Positions 5,431-11,644 of a stretch of 11,644 nt of DNA are shown here, one piece after another. The notes under the pieces were generated by a model. The model searched no databases. It saw nothing but the letters and a program-made list of their open reading frames with translations, and had not been told where the DNA came from. Position 1 is the stretch's first letter. Each line of letters opens with the position of its first letter. A program made the translations under genes and the position numbers. This stretch comes from Massilia sp. (lineage in GTDB: Bacteria; Pseudomonadota; Gammaproteobacteria; Burkholderiales; Burkholderiaceae_D), in NCBI GenBank assembly GCA_003484545.1, contig DNCF01000258.1:1101-12744 (forward strand), in the 5' to 3' direction.

Positions 5431-6675
5431 ATGCAAACTGCAGCTCCACTCGTGACAAACGACGCCGTCGTGCTCGGCCTCCTGGCGGCAACCCTTGGCC
5501 TGGTGTTCTGGACTTCATCGCGGCCCAGCGGCTTCTGGAAACGCTTCTATACCTATGTGCCGGCGCTCCTGCTGTGCTACCTGATTCCGGCCATCCTCAA
5601 TACCCTGGGGGTGATCGACGGCAACCTGTCGAAGCTGTACCCGGTGGCGCGCGACTACCTGCTGCCCAGCGCGCTGGTGCTGCTGTGCATTGCCATCGAC
5701 TTCGGCGCCATCGTGCGCCTGGGGCCGAAGGCGATCGTCATGTTCCTGACAGGCACCGTCGGCATCATGTTCGGCGCGGTGGCGTCGTTCGAGATCATGC
5801 GCCTGATTCACCCGGAAACGGTGGCCGGCGAGACCTGGCGCGGCATGACCACGGTGACCGGCGCCTGGATCGGCGGCGGGGCCAACCAGGCGGCCATGAA
5901 GGAAGTGTTCGAGGTCGACGCCACCCTGTTCGGCCAGTTCGTCGCCGTCGACGTGCTGGTGGCCAACGTCTGGATGGCCGTGCTGCTGTTCCTGGCCAGC
6001 CGCGCCCAGGCCTTCGACCGTTGGACCGGGGCCGACCTGAGCGCCATCAACGCGCTCAAGGCGCGCATCGAAACCTACCAGGCCGAGCACGCGCGCACGA
6101 TGAGCCTGACCGACCTGATGATCATCCTGGCGGTCGGCATCGGCGTCACCGGCCTGTCGCATGCGCTAACGAGCCCGACCGTCGGCTGGATCGCCAGCCT
6201 GCCCCAGGAGTGGCGGCTGCAGGACTACAGCCTGACGTCGAGCTTCTTCTGGATCGTGGTGTTCGCCACCACCTTCGGCCTGCTGCTCAGCTTTACCCGG
6301 GCGCGCAGCCTGGAAGGGGCGGGCGCCTCGACCATCGGCTCGGCCATGCTCTACATCCTGGTGGCGACCATCGGCATGCAGATGGACCTGAATGCGCTGC
6401 TCGACCGGCCGTGGCTGTTCCTGCTCGGCCTGATCTGGATCAGCGTGCACGGCGGTTTGCTGCTGCTCATGGCAAAATTGATCCGCGCGCCGCTGTTCTT
6501 CATGGCGGTCGGGTCGCAGGCCAACGTCGGCGGCGCGGCCTCGGCACCGGTGGTCGCGAGCGCTTTTCATCCTGCCCTGGCGCCGGTCGGCGTGCTGCTG
6601 GCGGTGCTCGGCTACGCCCTCGGCACCTATGGCGCCTACCTGACCGGATTGATGTTGCGCGCGCTGGCGACCTGA
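5431..6675 (+). CDS. DUF819 family (YjcL-like) multispanning membrane protein
   Basis: The 414-residue product is almost entirely hydrophobic, with about ten to twelve membrane spans. It carries two related polar-glycine segments, GAWIGGGANQAAMKEVF (144-160) and GSQANVGGAASAPVVASAF (361-379), one in each half. These are hallmarks of DUF819 and suggest an internal two-fold repeat with re-entrant loops, as in secondary transporters of the CitS/GltS type. A cytoplasmic stretch (192-225) links the halves. The substrate is unknown, so no specific transport function is assigned. The start at 5431 has no clear Shine-Dalgarno (GATATACCC before ATG), but it gives a sensible N-terminus before the first span. 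The hydrolase gene follows 33 nt later on the same strand and is probably co-transcribed. Confidence 0.85.
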   Translation: MQTAAPLVTNDAVVLGLLAATLGLVFWTSSRPSGFWKRFYTYVPALLLCYLIPAILNTLGVIDGNLSKLYPVARDYLLPSALVLLCIAIDFGAIVRLGPKAIVMFLTGTVGIMFGAVASFEIMRLIHPETVAGETWRGMTTVTGAWIGGGANQAAMKEVFEVDATLFGQFVAVDVLVANVWMAVLLFLASRAQAFDRWTGADLSAINALKARIETYQAEHARTMSLTDLMIILAVGIGVTGLSHALTSPTVGWIASLPQEWRLQDYSLTSSFFWIVVFATTFGLLLSFTRARSLEGAGASTIGSAMLYILVATIGMQMDLNALLDRPWLFLLGLIWISVHGGLLLLMAKLIRAPLFFMAVGSQANVGGAASAPVVASAFHPALAPVGVLLAVLGYALGTYGAYLTGLMLRALAT

Positions 6676-6708
6676 AGAAGGGGCCGGCGTCCGCGAGCGA
6701 GGAGACGC

Positions 6709-7473
6709 ATGCCCAGAACGCTGGCCTTTGCCGTGCTGTTTTGCCTGGGTGCCTACGCGGCGGCCTGCCTGGCGCTGTTCCTCGCTCAGCGCTCCTTCAT
6801 CTATTACCCGCCGGCGGTGCCGATGTTCCCGGCGTCGAAGACCTCGACGCTGGAGGTACCCGGCGCCGTGCTGCGGGTCTCCGAACGGCCGCTCCCTGGC
6901 GAAAAAGCCGTCATCTACCTCGGCGGGAATGCCGAGGACGTGTCGGCCAGCCTGCCCATGCTGAACGTGGCCTTCCCCGACCGCGCGCTCTACCTGTTGC
7001 ATTATCGCGGCTACCTGGGCAGTTCGGGCAAGCCGAGCGAAAAGGCGCTGGTGGCCGATGCGCTGGCGCTGTTCGACCGCGTCGCCGCCGGGCACAAGCA
7101 CATCGTGGTGATCGGGCGCAGCCTGGGCAGCGGCGTTGCGGTGCAGCTGGCGAGCCAGCGGCCGGTGGAGAAGCTGGTGCTGGTCACGCCTTTCGACAGC
7201 CTGCAGGCGCTGGCCACGCAACACTTTCCCTACTTTCCGGTGCGCTGGCTGCTCATGGACCGCTACGAATCCTGGCGTCACGCCGCGCAGGTAAGGGCGC
7301 CCACCTTGCTGCTGGCGGCCGAGCGCGACGAGATCGTCCCGATGCGCAGCAGCGAGCGGCTATTGGCGCGCTTTCCGGCCGGCGTGGCGCGGATGGAGGT
7401 GATCGGCGGAGCAGGACACAACACGATCGCGGAGTCGGCGGCCTACGTCGAGGCGCTGCGGTGGGCGAGGTGA
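6709..7473 (+). CDS. Alpha/beta hydrolase with N-terminal membrane anchor
   Basis: The 254-residue protein has an uncleaved signal-anchor helix (about 5-27) followed by an alpha/beta hydrolase domain. The likely catalytic triad is visible: nucleophile Ser138 in GRSLGSG, Asp207 in AAERDEIVP, and His237 in GAGHNTI. GGN (72-74) and HYRGYLGSSGKP (98-109) are typical of the Bem46-like group, and FIYYPP after the anchor is also common there. The domain most likely faces the periplasm, which is inferred. The substrate is unknown; serine esterase or lipase-like activity is expected. AGGAG (6700-6704) sits 4 nt before the ATG. The gene ends head-to-head with the sensor kinase, with 6 nt between the two stops. 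Confidence 0.88.
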   Translation: MPRTLAFAVLFCLGAYAAACLALFLAQRSFIYYPPAVPMFPASKTSTLEVPGAVLRVSERPLPGEKAVIYLGGNAEDVSASLPMLNVAFPDRALYLLHYRGYLGSSGKPSEKALVADALALFDRVAAGHKHIVVIGRSLGSGVAVQLASQRPVEKLVLVTPFDSLQALATQHFPYFPVRWLLMDRYESWRHAAQVRAPTLLLAAERDEIVPMRSSERLLARFPAGVARMEVIGGAGHNTIAESAAYVEALRWAR

Positions 7474-7483
7474 CAGCTGTCAC
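7470..7483. other. Perfect palindrome carrying both convergent stop codons
   Basis: GTGACAGCTGTCAC is a 14-bp perfect palindrome. It contains the TGA of the hydrolase (7471-7473, plus strand) and the TGA of the sensor kinase (7480-7482, minus strand). It is too short and lacks the T-tracts of a strong bidirectional terminator, and nothing else separates the two genes. Confidence 0.6.
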
Positions 7484-9594
7484 GCCGCCGTGTGCTCGTT
7501 CGGCGCCGCCGTGACGCGTGCGATGGTGTCGAGCAGCGCGTCGGCCGGCACGGGTTTGACCAGGTGGGCGGCGAAGCCGGCTTCGCGCGACATCTGGCGG
7601 TCCTGCTCCTGCCCATAGCCGCTGACGGCGACCAGGGCGCTGGCGCCGCAGCAGGGCAGGCGCTTGAGGGCGCCGGCCAACGCGTGCCCGCTCATGTCGG
7701 GCAAGCCGATGTCGAGCAGGATGACCTCGTACCGGTCCTGTTCGGAGCGCGCCAATGCCGCCTGCGCCGAATGCTCGATCGTCACCGCGTGTCCGGCGCT
7801 CTCGAGCAGCATGCCGAGGGTGCGCGCCGCGTCGACGTTGTCGTCGACCACCAGGATGCGCCTGGCGCGGGTATCGGTGGGGGAGGTCGAACCGGCAAGC
7901 CGGGCCGGCGCCGTGCCGGCGCCTTGCTGCGCAGGCAGCAGCGGCAGGCGGACGGTGAAGCTGCTGCCGTGGCCGAGCCCCTCGCTGTGCGCCTCGACGC
8001 TGCCGTGGTGCAGTTCGACCAGCTTTTTGACCAGGGCCAGGCCCAGCCCCAGGCCGCCCTGGGCGCGGTCCGGCGTGCGCTGGGCCTGGGTGAACAGGTC
8101 AAACACGACCGGCAGCAGATCGGCGCCGATGCCGATGCCGTTGTCGCGCACCCGCAGCACCGCCACGTCGCCCTGCCGCTGCAGGGAGACATGCAGTTCG
8201 CCGCCATCGGGCGTGTATTTCGCCGCGTTGTTGAGCAGGTTGGCCGCCACCTGGACCAGGCGGGTCCGGTCGCCGCACACGGTCATGGGCTGCGCCGCGA
8301 TGTCCAGCGCCAGGTGGTGCTTCCTGGCGTCGATCACGGGCTTGATCTGCTCCACCGCTTCGCGCAGCACGGCGCCCAGTTCCACGCTGCCCTGGTTGAT
8401 CGTGACCAGTCCGCGCGTGACGCGCGAGACGTCGAGCAGGTCGTCGACCAGGTGCGTCATGTGCGCCACCTGGCGGCTGATCACGCCGCTGATCTCCTTG
8501 ATGCGGGGCGCGTCGGCAAACAGCACGCGCAGCAACTGGGCGGCGCTGCTGATCGGCGCCAGCGGATTGCGCAGCTCATGGGCGAGCATGGCCAGGAATT
8601 CGTCCTTGCGCTGGTGCTCGCGCTCCAGGCGCTCCTGCTGCCGGTGCAGGCCGTCGAGCATGCGGTTGATGGCGCGCGCCAGGGTGACCGTTTCGCTGCT
8701 GCCCGCCAGTTCCGCGCGCAGTTCGCCGATCCCTTCCTCGCCGAGCTTGCCCGCGAACTGCTCGAGCTTGCGCAGGTCCTGGGTCAGGCCGAGCGAAAGG
8801 CGGGAGCCGAGCAGGAATACCAGCAGCGCCAGCAGCGCCGCGACGCCGCCGATCAGGCTGTATTGCGGCCAGGGCGTTTCCAGGGCATCGCGGAAGGCGG
8901 AGGCGTCGGCTTCCAGCGTCAGGCCGAGATGGGCGAACTCGCTCGGCGCCCGCACCGGCACCGCCAGGCCGGCGTCGTCCGCCGCCGCCCGGCGCTGCCC
9001 CTTCCAGGCCAGGATGGTCGAGGGCGCGGGACGCAGGTCGCGCAGCCCGATCTTGTACACCAGGGCGCCTTCGGGCGTGTTCGTGCGCGAATAGCGCAGC
9101 AGGCGCACGCCGACCAGTTCGGGGCCCTGGGCGCGGTCGAAGATCGCCGTCGTCTCCACGCCCTGGTCGATGCGCGCGCGCAGCCAGTCGAGCTGCCCGG
9201 CGTCGAAACGTTCGAGGCCGTTGCCCGAGATCGGCTTGCCTTCGAAATCGGTAAACAAGACCTGGACCGGAATGCCGTTGATCTGGCGCAGGCTGTTCAG
9301 GAAAGGCTCCAGATAGGTTTCCCGTCCCGCGCTGTCGACCAGGCCGGTCGCCAGGATGGGACTGTCGGCCACGTCCTTGATGCGCGAGGACAGGGTGGCG
9401 AGCGAATTGCTGACGGTCCTGGCGTTGAATGCGGTTTCGCTCTGCCGCAGCAGCGCCACCGCGGAGGCATGCTGGCGGTTGACCAGCCAGAGCGAGGCGG
9501 CGGCCACCAGCAGGACCGCCACGGCAGTCAGGATGGCGGAAGCGATCGCAAAGCGCCGCGTCAGGCTGCCCGACTGGAGTGGCGGCGACACCAT
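7480..9594 (-). CDS. Hybrid sensor histidine kinase with C-terminal receiver
   Basis: The 704-residue inner-membrane protein has a first span at about 16-38, a periplasmic region of about 200 residues (40-245) of possible Cache type, a second span (246-265) and a HAMP-like linker with coiled coil (266-330). The HisKA domain has His339 in AHELRNPLAPIS. The HATPase domain has NLLNNAAKY (N-box, 452-460), DNGIGIG (484-490) and GGLGLGLALV (513-522). A receiver domain (578-695) has D584/D585, phospho-acceptor Asp628 in LLDIGLPDMSG, Ser658 and Lys680. All catalytic residues are present. Two adjacent Cys occur at 648-649. No DNA-binding response regulator is in the window, so the phosphate target is unknown. 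The start lies one base after the binding-protein stop, without a clear Shine-Dalgarno, so translation is probably coupled. Confidence 0.93.
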   Translation of the reverse strand: MVSPPLQSGSLTRRFAIASAILTAVAVLLVAAASLWLVNRQHASAVALLRQSETAFNARTVSNSLATLSSRIKDVADSPILATGLVDSAGRETYLEPFLNSLRQINGIPVQVLFTDFEGKPISGNGLERFDAGQLDWLRARIDQGVETTAIFDRAQGPELVGVRLLRYSRTNTPEGALVYKIGLRDLRPAPSTILAWKGQRRAAADDAGLAVPVRAPSEFAHLGLTLEADASAFRDALETPWPQYSLIGGVAALLALLVFLLGSRLSLGLTQDLRKLEQFAGKLGEEGIGELRAELAGSSETVTLARAINRMLDGLHRQQERLEREHQRKDEFLAMLAHELRNPLAPISSAAQLLRVLFADAPRIKEISGVISRQVAHMTHLVDDLLDVSRVTRGLVTINQGSVELGAVLREAVEQIKPVIDARKHHLALDIAAQPMTVCGDRTRLVQVAANLLNNAAKYTPDGGELHVSLQRQGDVAVLRVRDNGIGIGADLLPVVFDLFTQAQRTPDRAQGGLGLGLALVKKLVELHHGSVEAHSEGLGHGSSFTVRLPLLPAQQGAGTAPARLAGSTSPTDTRARRILVVDDNVDAARTLGMLLESAGHAVTIEHSAQAALARSEQDRYEVILLDIGLPDMSGHALAGALKRLPCCGASALVAVSGYGQEQDRQMSREAGFAAHLVKPVPADALLDTIARVTAAPNEHTAA

Positions 9595-9595
9595 G

Positions 9596-10801
9596 TCAGT
9601 CGGCGCTCGGCACCAGCACGCCGTCCTTGCGGTAGCGGGCGATCAGGAGTTCGCGCGCGCTCAGCGCCTCGTGGCGCGTGGGCGTGAACGGCGGCGCGTA
9701 GGTCTTGATCAGGCCGCGGTATTCGCGCACCTTTTCCAGGGCGTCGCGCACCGCTTTCCGGTCGGTGCTGCCGGCCAGGTCGATGGCCTTGGCCAGGATG
9801 TGCATCAGGTCATAGGCGTGGGCCACGCCCACCGGCCCCTCGATGTCCTCGATCCTGCGGATGGGCGACACCGCGGCGGCACTGGCCATGAAGCGCGCCA
9901 GCCGCTGCTTGTCGGCCTGGAAGAAGGAAAAGGTCTGGATCACGGAAAAGTCGACCTGGTGCAGGGCCGGCCCGGCCTGCCGGGTGAACTCGCCGCCGGT
10001 CACGCCCCAATGGCTCAGGATGGGCAGCCGCTCGGCCTTCGGCAAGGCGGCCACCTCGCGCACCAGGACGGCGGCTTCGTCGTCGTTGGCGACCAGCACG
10101 ATGGCCTGGGCGCCGGCATTGCGCAAGGCCTGGTACCGGGCGACCAGGGTCTGGTCGCGCCAGTTGTACCAGGCGGTCTGCACGATGCGGATGTCCCTGT
10201 TGGTGGCGGTAAACTTTTCGGCCGCGGCCAGGTTGCTGCGGCCCCAGGAGGTATTCGTCAGCAGCAGCCCGACGCGGTGCAGGCCGCGCTTGCGCGCGGT
10301 GTCGAGCAGCTTGGGCATGGCCAGGCTGTCGCGCAGCGACAGGCGAAAGACGTAATTCGGGTGCATGCCGTTGTCGACGATCATGTCTGCTGAGGACCAG
10401 GTCGCCAGGAACAGCGTCTTCGTCGCCTTCAGGGTGGGCAGCTGCTCGATGATCACCGGGCTGAACCTGCCGCCGAACACGGCCACCAGATCCGGCATGC
10501 GCGCGAACTCCTCGAGATTGCGGATGCCGCGGGCCGGCATCGAACGGTGGTCTTTCGTGACCAGCTCGACAGGCCGGCCGCCCAGCACGCCCCCGGCGCG
10601 GTTGATCTCGCCGATGGCGCTGCGCAGGCCCAGTTCCACCGCCTGGGCCGAGGTGCTGTTGTCCAGGCCGAACTCGGCATCGAGCCCGACCCGCACCGGC
10701 GCCGGCGCTGCGGCGCAGGCAGCCTGCGATGCGAACAGCACGATACTGGTCACCAGGCCAGCGAAGGCCTTGCTCAGACGGGAAGCGGTCGGGATGGGCA
10801 T
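9596..10801 (-). CDS. LivJ-like periplasmic ligand-binding protein
   Basis: The 401-residue product starts with a Sec signal peptide (MPIPTASRLSK, then a hydrophobic core, probable cleavage after ACA near residue 30). The mature part is a type I periplasmic binding fold of the branched-chain amino acid / amide class: VRVGLDAEFG (36-45), INRAGGVLGGRPVELV (66-81), then FGGRFSPV and FLATWSSADM in the ligand cleft region. The ATG at 10801 was chosen because AGGA lies 6 nt upstream and the signal peptide begins there; an open frame to 10879 adds a non-signal extension. No ABC permease or ATPase gene is adjacent. The next gene is the hybrid kinase, joined as TGA-C-ATG. A role as ligand receptor for that kinase is inferred. 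The ligand cannot be named. Confidence 0.9.
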   Translation of the reverse strand: MPIPTASRLSKAFAGLVTSIVLFASQAACAAAPAPVRVGLDAEFGLDNSTSAQAVELGLRSAIGEINRAGGVLGGRPVELVTKDHRSMPARGIRNLEEFARMPDLVAVFGGRFSPVIIEQLPTLKATKTLFLATWSSADMIVDNGMHPNYVFRLSLRDSLAMPKLLDTARKRGLHRVGLLLTNTSWGRSNLAAAEKFTATNRDIRIVQTAWYNWRDQTLVARYQALRNAGAQAIVLVANDDEAAVLVREVAALPKAERLPILSHWGVTGGEFTRQAGPALHQVDFSVIQTFSFFQADKQRLARFMASAAAVSPIRRIEDIEGPVGVAHAYDLMHILAKAIDLAGSTDRKAVRDALEKVREYRGLIKTYAPPFTPTRHEALSARELLIARYRKDGVLVPSAD

Positions 10802-10874
10802 GACGGTCCTGGAATATGCGTTCCGGTTATTGTAGTCGGCAAATATATGGAGGCTGGTGACTGTTGATTCCTCC

Positions 10875-10894
10875 AGCAAACCGAATGGCTTGCT
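10875..10894 (-). terminator. Hairpin directly after the trmL stop
   Basis: Read on the minus strand, AGCAAGCC and GGTTTGCT pair over 8 bp (one G-U) with an ATTC loop, starting at the last base region of the trmL stop codon. No U-tract follows (GGAGGAAUC), so it is at best a weak terminator between trmL and the binding-protein gene. The rest of the 92-nt gap up to 10802 holds a TACAAT (10834-10829) as a possible -10 but no good -35. Confidence 0.3.
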
Positions 10895-11364
10895 CAGGCC
10901 CCGCCCGCATACCCATTCTGGCGCCAGGCCTCGTACACCACCACGGCCACCGTATTCGACAGGTTCAGGCTGCGGTTATCCGGCATCATCGGCAGGCGGA
11001 TGCGCTGGCTCGGGGGGAAGCTTTCGCGCAGCGCCGGGTCGAGGCCGCGCGACTCGGCGCCGAACACGAACACGTCGCCGGGCTGGAATGCAGCGTCGGC
11101 AAAGGGCGAGGAGCCGTGCGTCGTCAGCGCGAACATGCGCGACGGATCGGGTTGCGCCTCAAGCAGGAAGGCGTCCCAGTTCTTGTGCACCTTCATGGTC
11201 GCGTAATCGTGGTAATCCAGCCCGGCGCGGCGCATCTTGGCGTCGTCCAGCGGAAAGCCGAGCGGCTCGATCAGGTGCAGCTGGACGCCGGTGTTGGCGC
11301 ACAGGCGGATGACGTTGCCCGTGTTGGGCGGGATTTCGGGTTCGACCAGGACGACGTGAAACAA
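10894..11364 (-). CDS. trmL: tRNA (cytidine/uridine-34 2'-O)-methyltransferase TrmL
   Basis: TrmL uses S-adenosylmethionine to methylate the wobble ribose of leucine tRNAs. It is a small SPOUT-fold enzyme with a C-terminal trefoil knot. The 156-residue product has the N-terminal FHVVLVEPEIPPNTGNVIRL, the FGAESRGL loop (motif 2) and the IRLPMMPDNRSLNLSNTVAV knot motif (motif 3), all in the usual order, and the length matches E. coli TrmL (157). The only ATG-type frame starts far upstream and overlaps comF. A TTG at 11364 gives M-F-H-V-V as in homologues and has GGAGG 8 nt upstream, so it is taken as the start. It lies 19 nt after the comF-like stop, in a probable operon. Confidence 0.94.
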   Translation of the reverse strand: MFHVVLVEPEIPPNTGNVIRLCANTGVQLHLIEPLGFPLDDAKMRRAGLDYHDYATMKVHKNWDAFLLEAQPDPSRMFALTTHGSSPFADAAFQPGDVFVFGAESRGLDPALRESFPPSQRIRLPMMPDNRSLNLSNTVAVVVYEAWRQNGYAGGA

Positions 11365-11372
11365 AAGCTTTT

Positions 11373-11377
11373 CCTCC
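11373..11377 (-). promoter_or_regulatory. Ribosome binding site that fixes the trmL TTG start
   Basis: On the minus strand GGAGG is followed by AAAAGCTT (8 nt) and TTG. No ATG or GTG in frame lies at a suitable distance. This supports the TTG initiation codon. Confidence 0.8.
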
Positions 11378-11383
11378 AAATAA

Positions 11384-11644
11384 TCAATGTGGCGGCGTGC
11401 GCGCGAACACCAGGTTCGACACGCGCGCCGCGCCGGCACGCTTGAGCGTGGCGGCGACTTCATTCAGTGTGTGCCCGCTGGTCATGACGTCGTCGACGAC
11501 GCCGACGTGGCGGCCGGCAACCAGCCCGAGCCCAGCCTCGGCGACGTCGAACGCGCCGCGGATGTTGTCCGCGCGCTCGCTCGGCGCCACGCTCGACTGC
11601 GCCTGGGTCTCGACCCTGCGCACCAGCAGGCGCGGCTCGAGGGC
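11384..11644 (-). CDS. ComF family phosphoribosyltransferase-like protein (partial)
   Basis: Only the C-terminal 86 residues are in the window; the gene continues past 11644. The frame is open to the window edge and reads ALEPRLLVRRVETQAQ at its start, so a GTG at 11623 is not the real start. The conserved ComF segment TQAQSSVAPSERADNIRGAF is followed by the PRPP-binding loop VGVVDDVMTSGHTLNE. In transformable bacteria ComF takes part in DNA uptake or processing; elsewhere (GntX) its role is unclear. Whether this strain uses it for competence cannot be told. It ends 19 nt before trmL. Confidence 0.9.
   Translation of the reverse strand, partial: ALEPRLLVRRVETQAQSSVAPSERADNIRGAFDVAEAGLGLVAGRHVGVVDDVMTSGHTLNEVAATLKRAGAARVSNLVFARTPPH

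Noticed and set aside
5208..5518. Small genes in the DUF819 leader, either strand
   Set aside because: The candidates overlap each other or the start of the DUF819 gene, lack ribosome sites and have compositions typical of non-coding GC-rich DNA.
5574..7514. 646-codon open frame on the plus strand
   Set aside because: It spans the DUF819 and hydrolase genes in another frame and is Arg/Gly/Pro-rich with no recognisable domain.
7492..9687. 731-codon open frame on the plus strand
   Set aside because: It is antisense to the hybrid kinase, whose catalytic motifs are complete. The product is Gln/Arg/His-rich without a domain.

Overview
The window looks like chromosomal DNA of a GC-rich betaproteobacterium. 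The gene set fits Burkholderiales/Oxalobacteraceae, perhaps Massilia or a relative: ubiA beside oxyR, a PilU-type pilus ATPase, a stand-alone heptose-1-phosphate adenylyltransferase, TrmL and ComF. The genus is inferred from remembered gene neighbourhoods, not from a search. No rRNA, tRNA, CRISPR array, transposase or phage gene was seen. Coding density is high and most of the window is core genome.

Layout. Positions 1-110 are non-coding and hold a REP-type hairpin. Next on the minus strand, read right to left, come oxyR (3301-2360), ubiA (2065-1211) and a tightly overlapping trio of small membrane proteins (1136-111) with the order of the enterobacterial yqjD-yqjE-yqjK cluster. The oxyR-ubiA gap holds two perfect 32-nt REP copies in inverted orientation and a long hairpin that abuts the ubiA start codon. 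From 3477 the plus strand carries pilU, rfaE2, a DUF819 membrane protein with a roughly 280-nt leader region, and a membrane-anchored alpha/beta hydrolase ending at 7473. The rest of the window is on the minus strand. Read right to left it holds a partial comF-like gene cut by the window end, trmL with a TTG start, a LivJ-like periplasmic binding protein, and a hybrid sensor histidine kinase whose start codon lies one base after the binding-protein stop.

How the genes work together. Most are independent housekeeping functions: ubiquinone synthesis, the peroxide response, twitching motility, the LPS core precursor ADP-heptose, and tRNA wobble methylation. The clearest candidate for a less described system is the binding-protein plus hybrid-kinase pair. 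It is a coupled two-gene unit with no permease or ATPase gene in the window, which suggests a periplasmic ligand sensor rather than a transporter. The best structural curiosities are the GTAG-headed REP family, whose stems vary with compensating changes, and the hairpin over the ubiA translation start.
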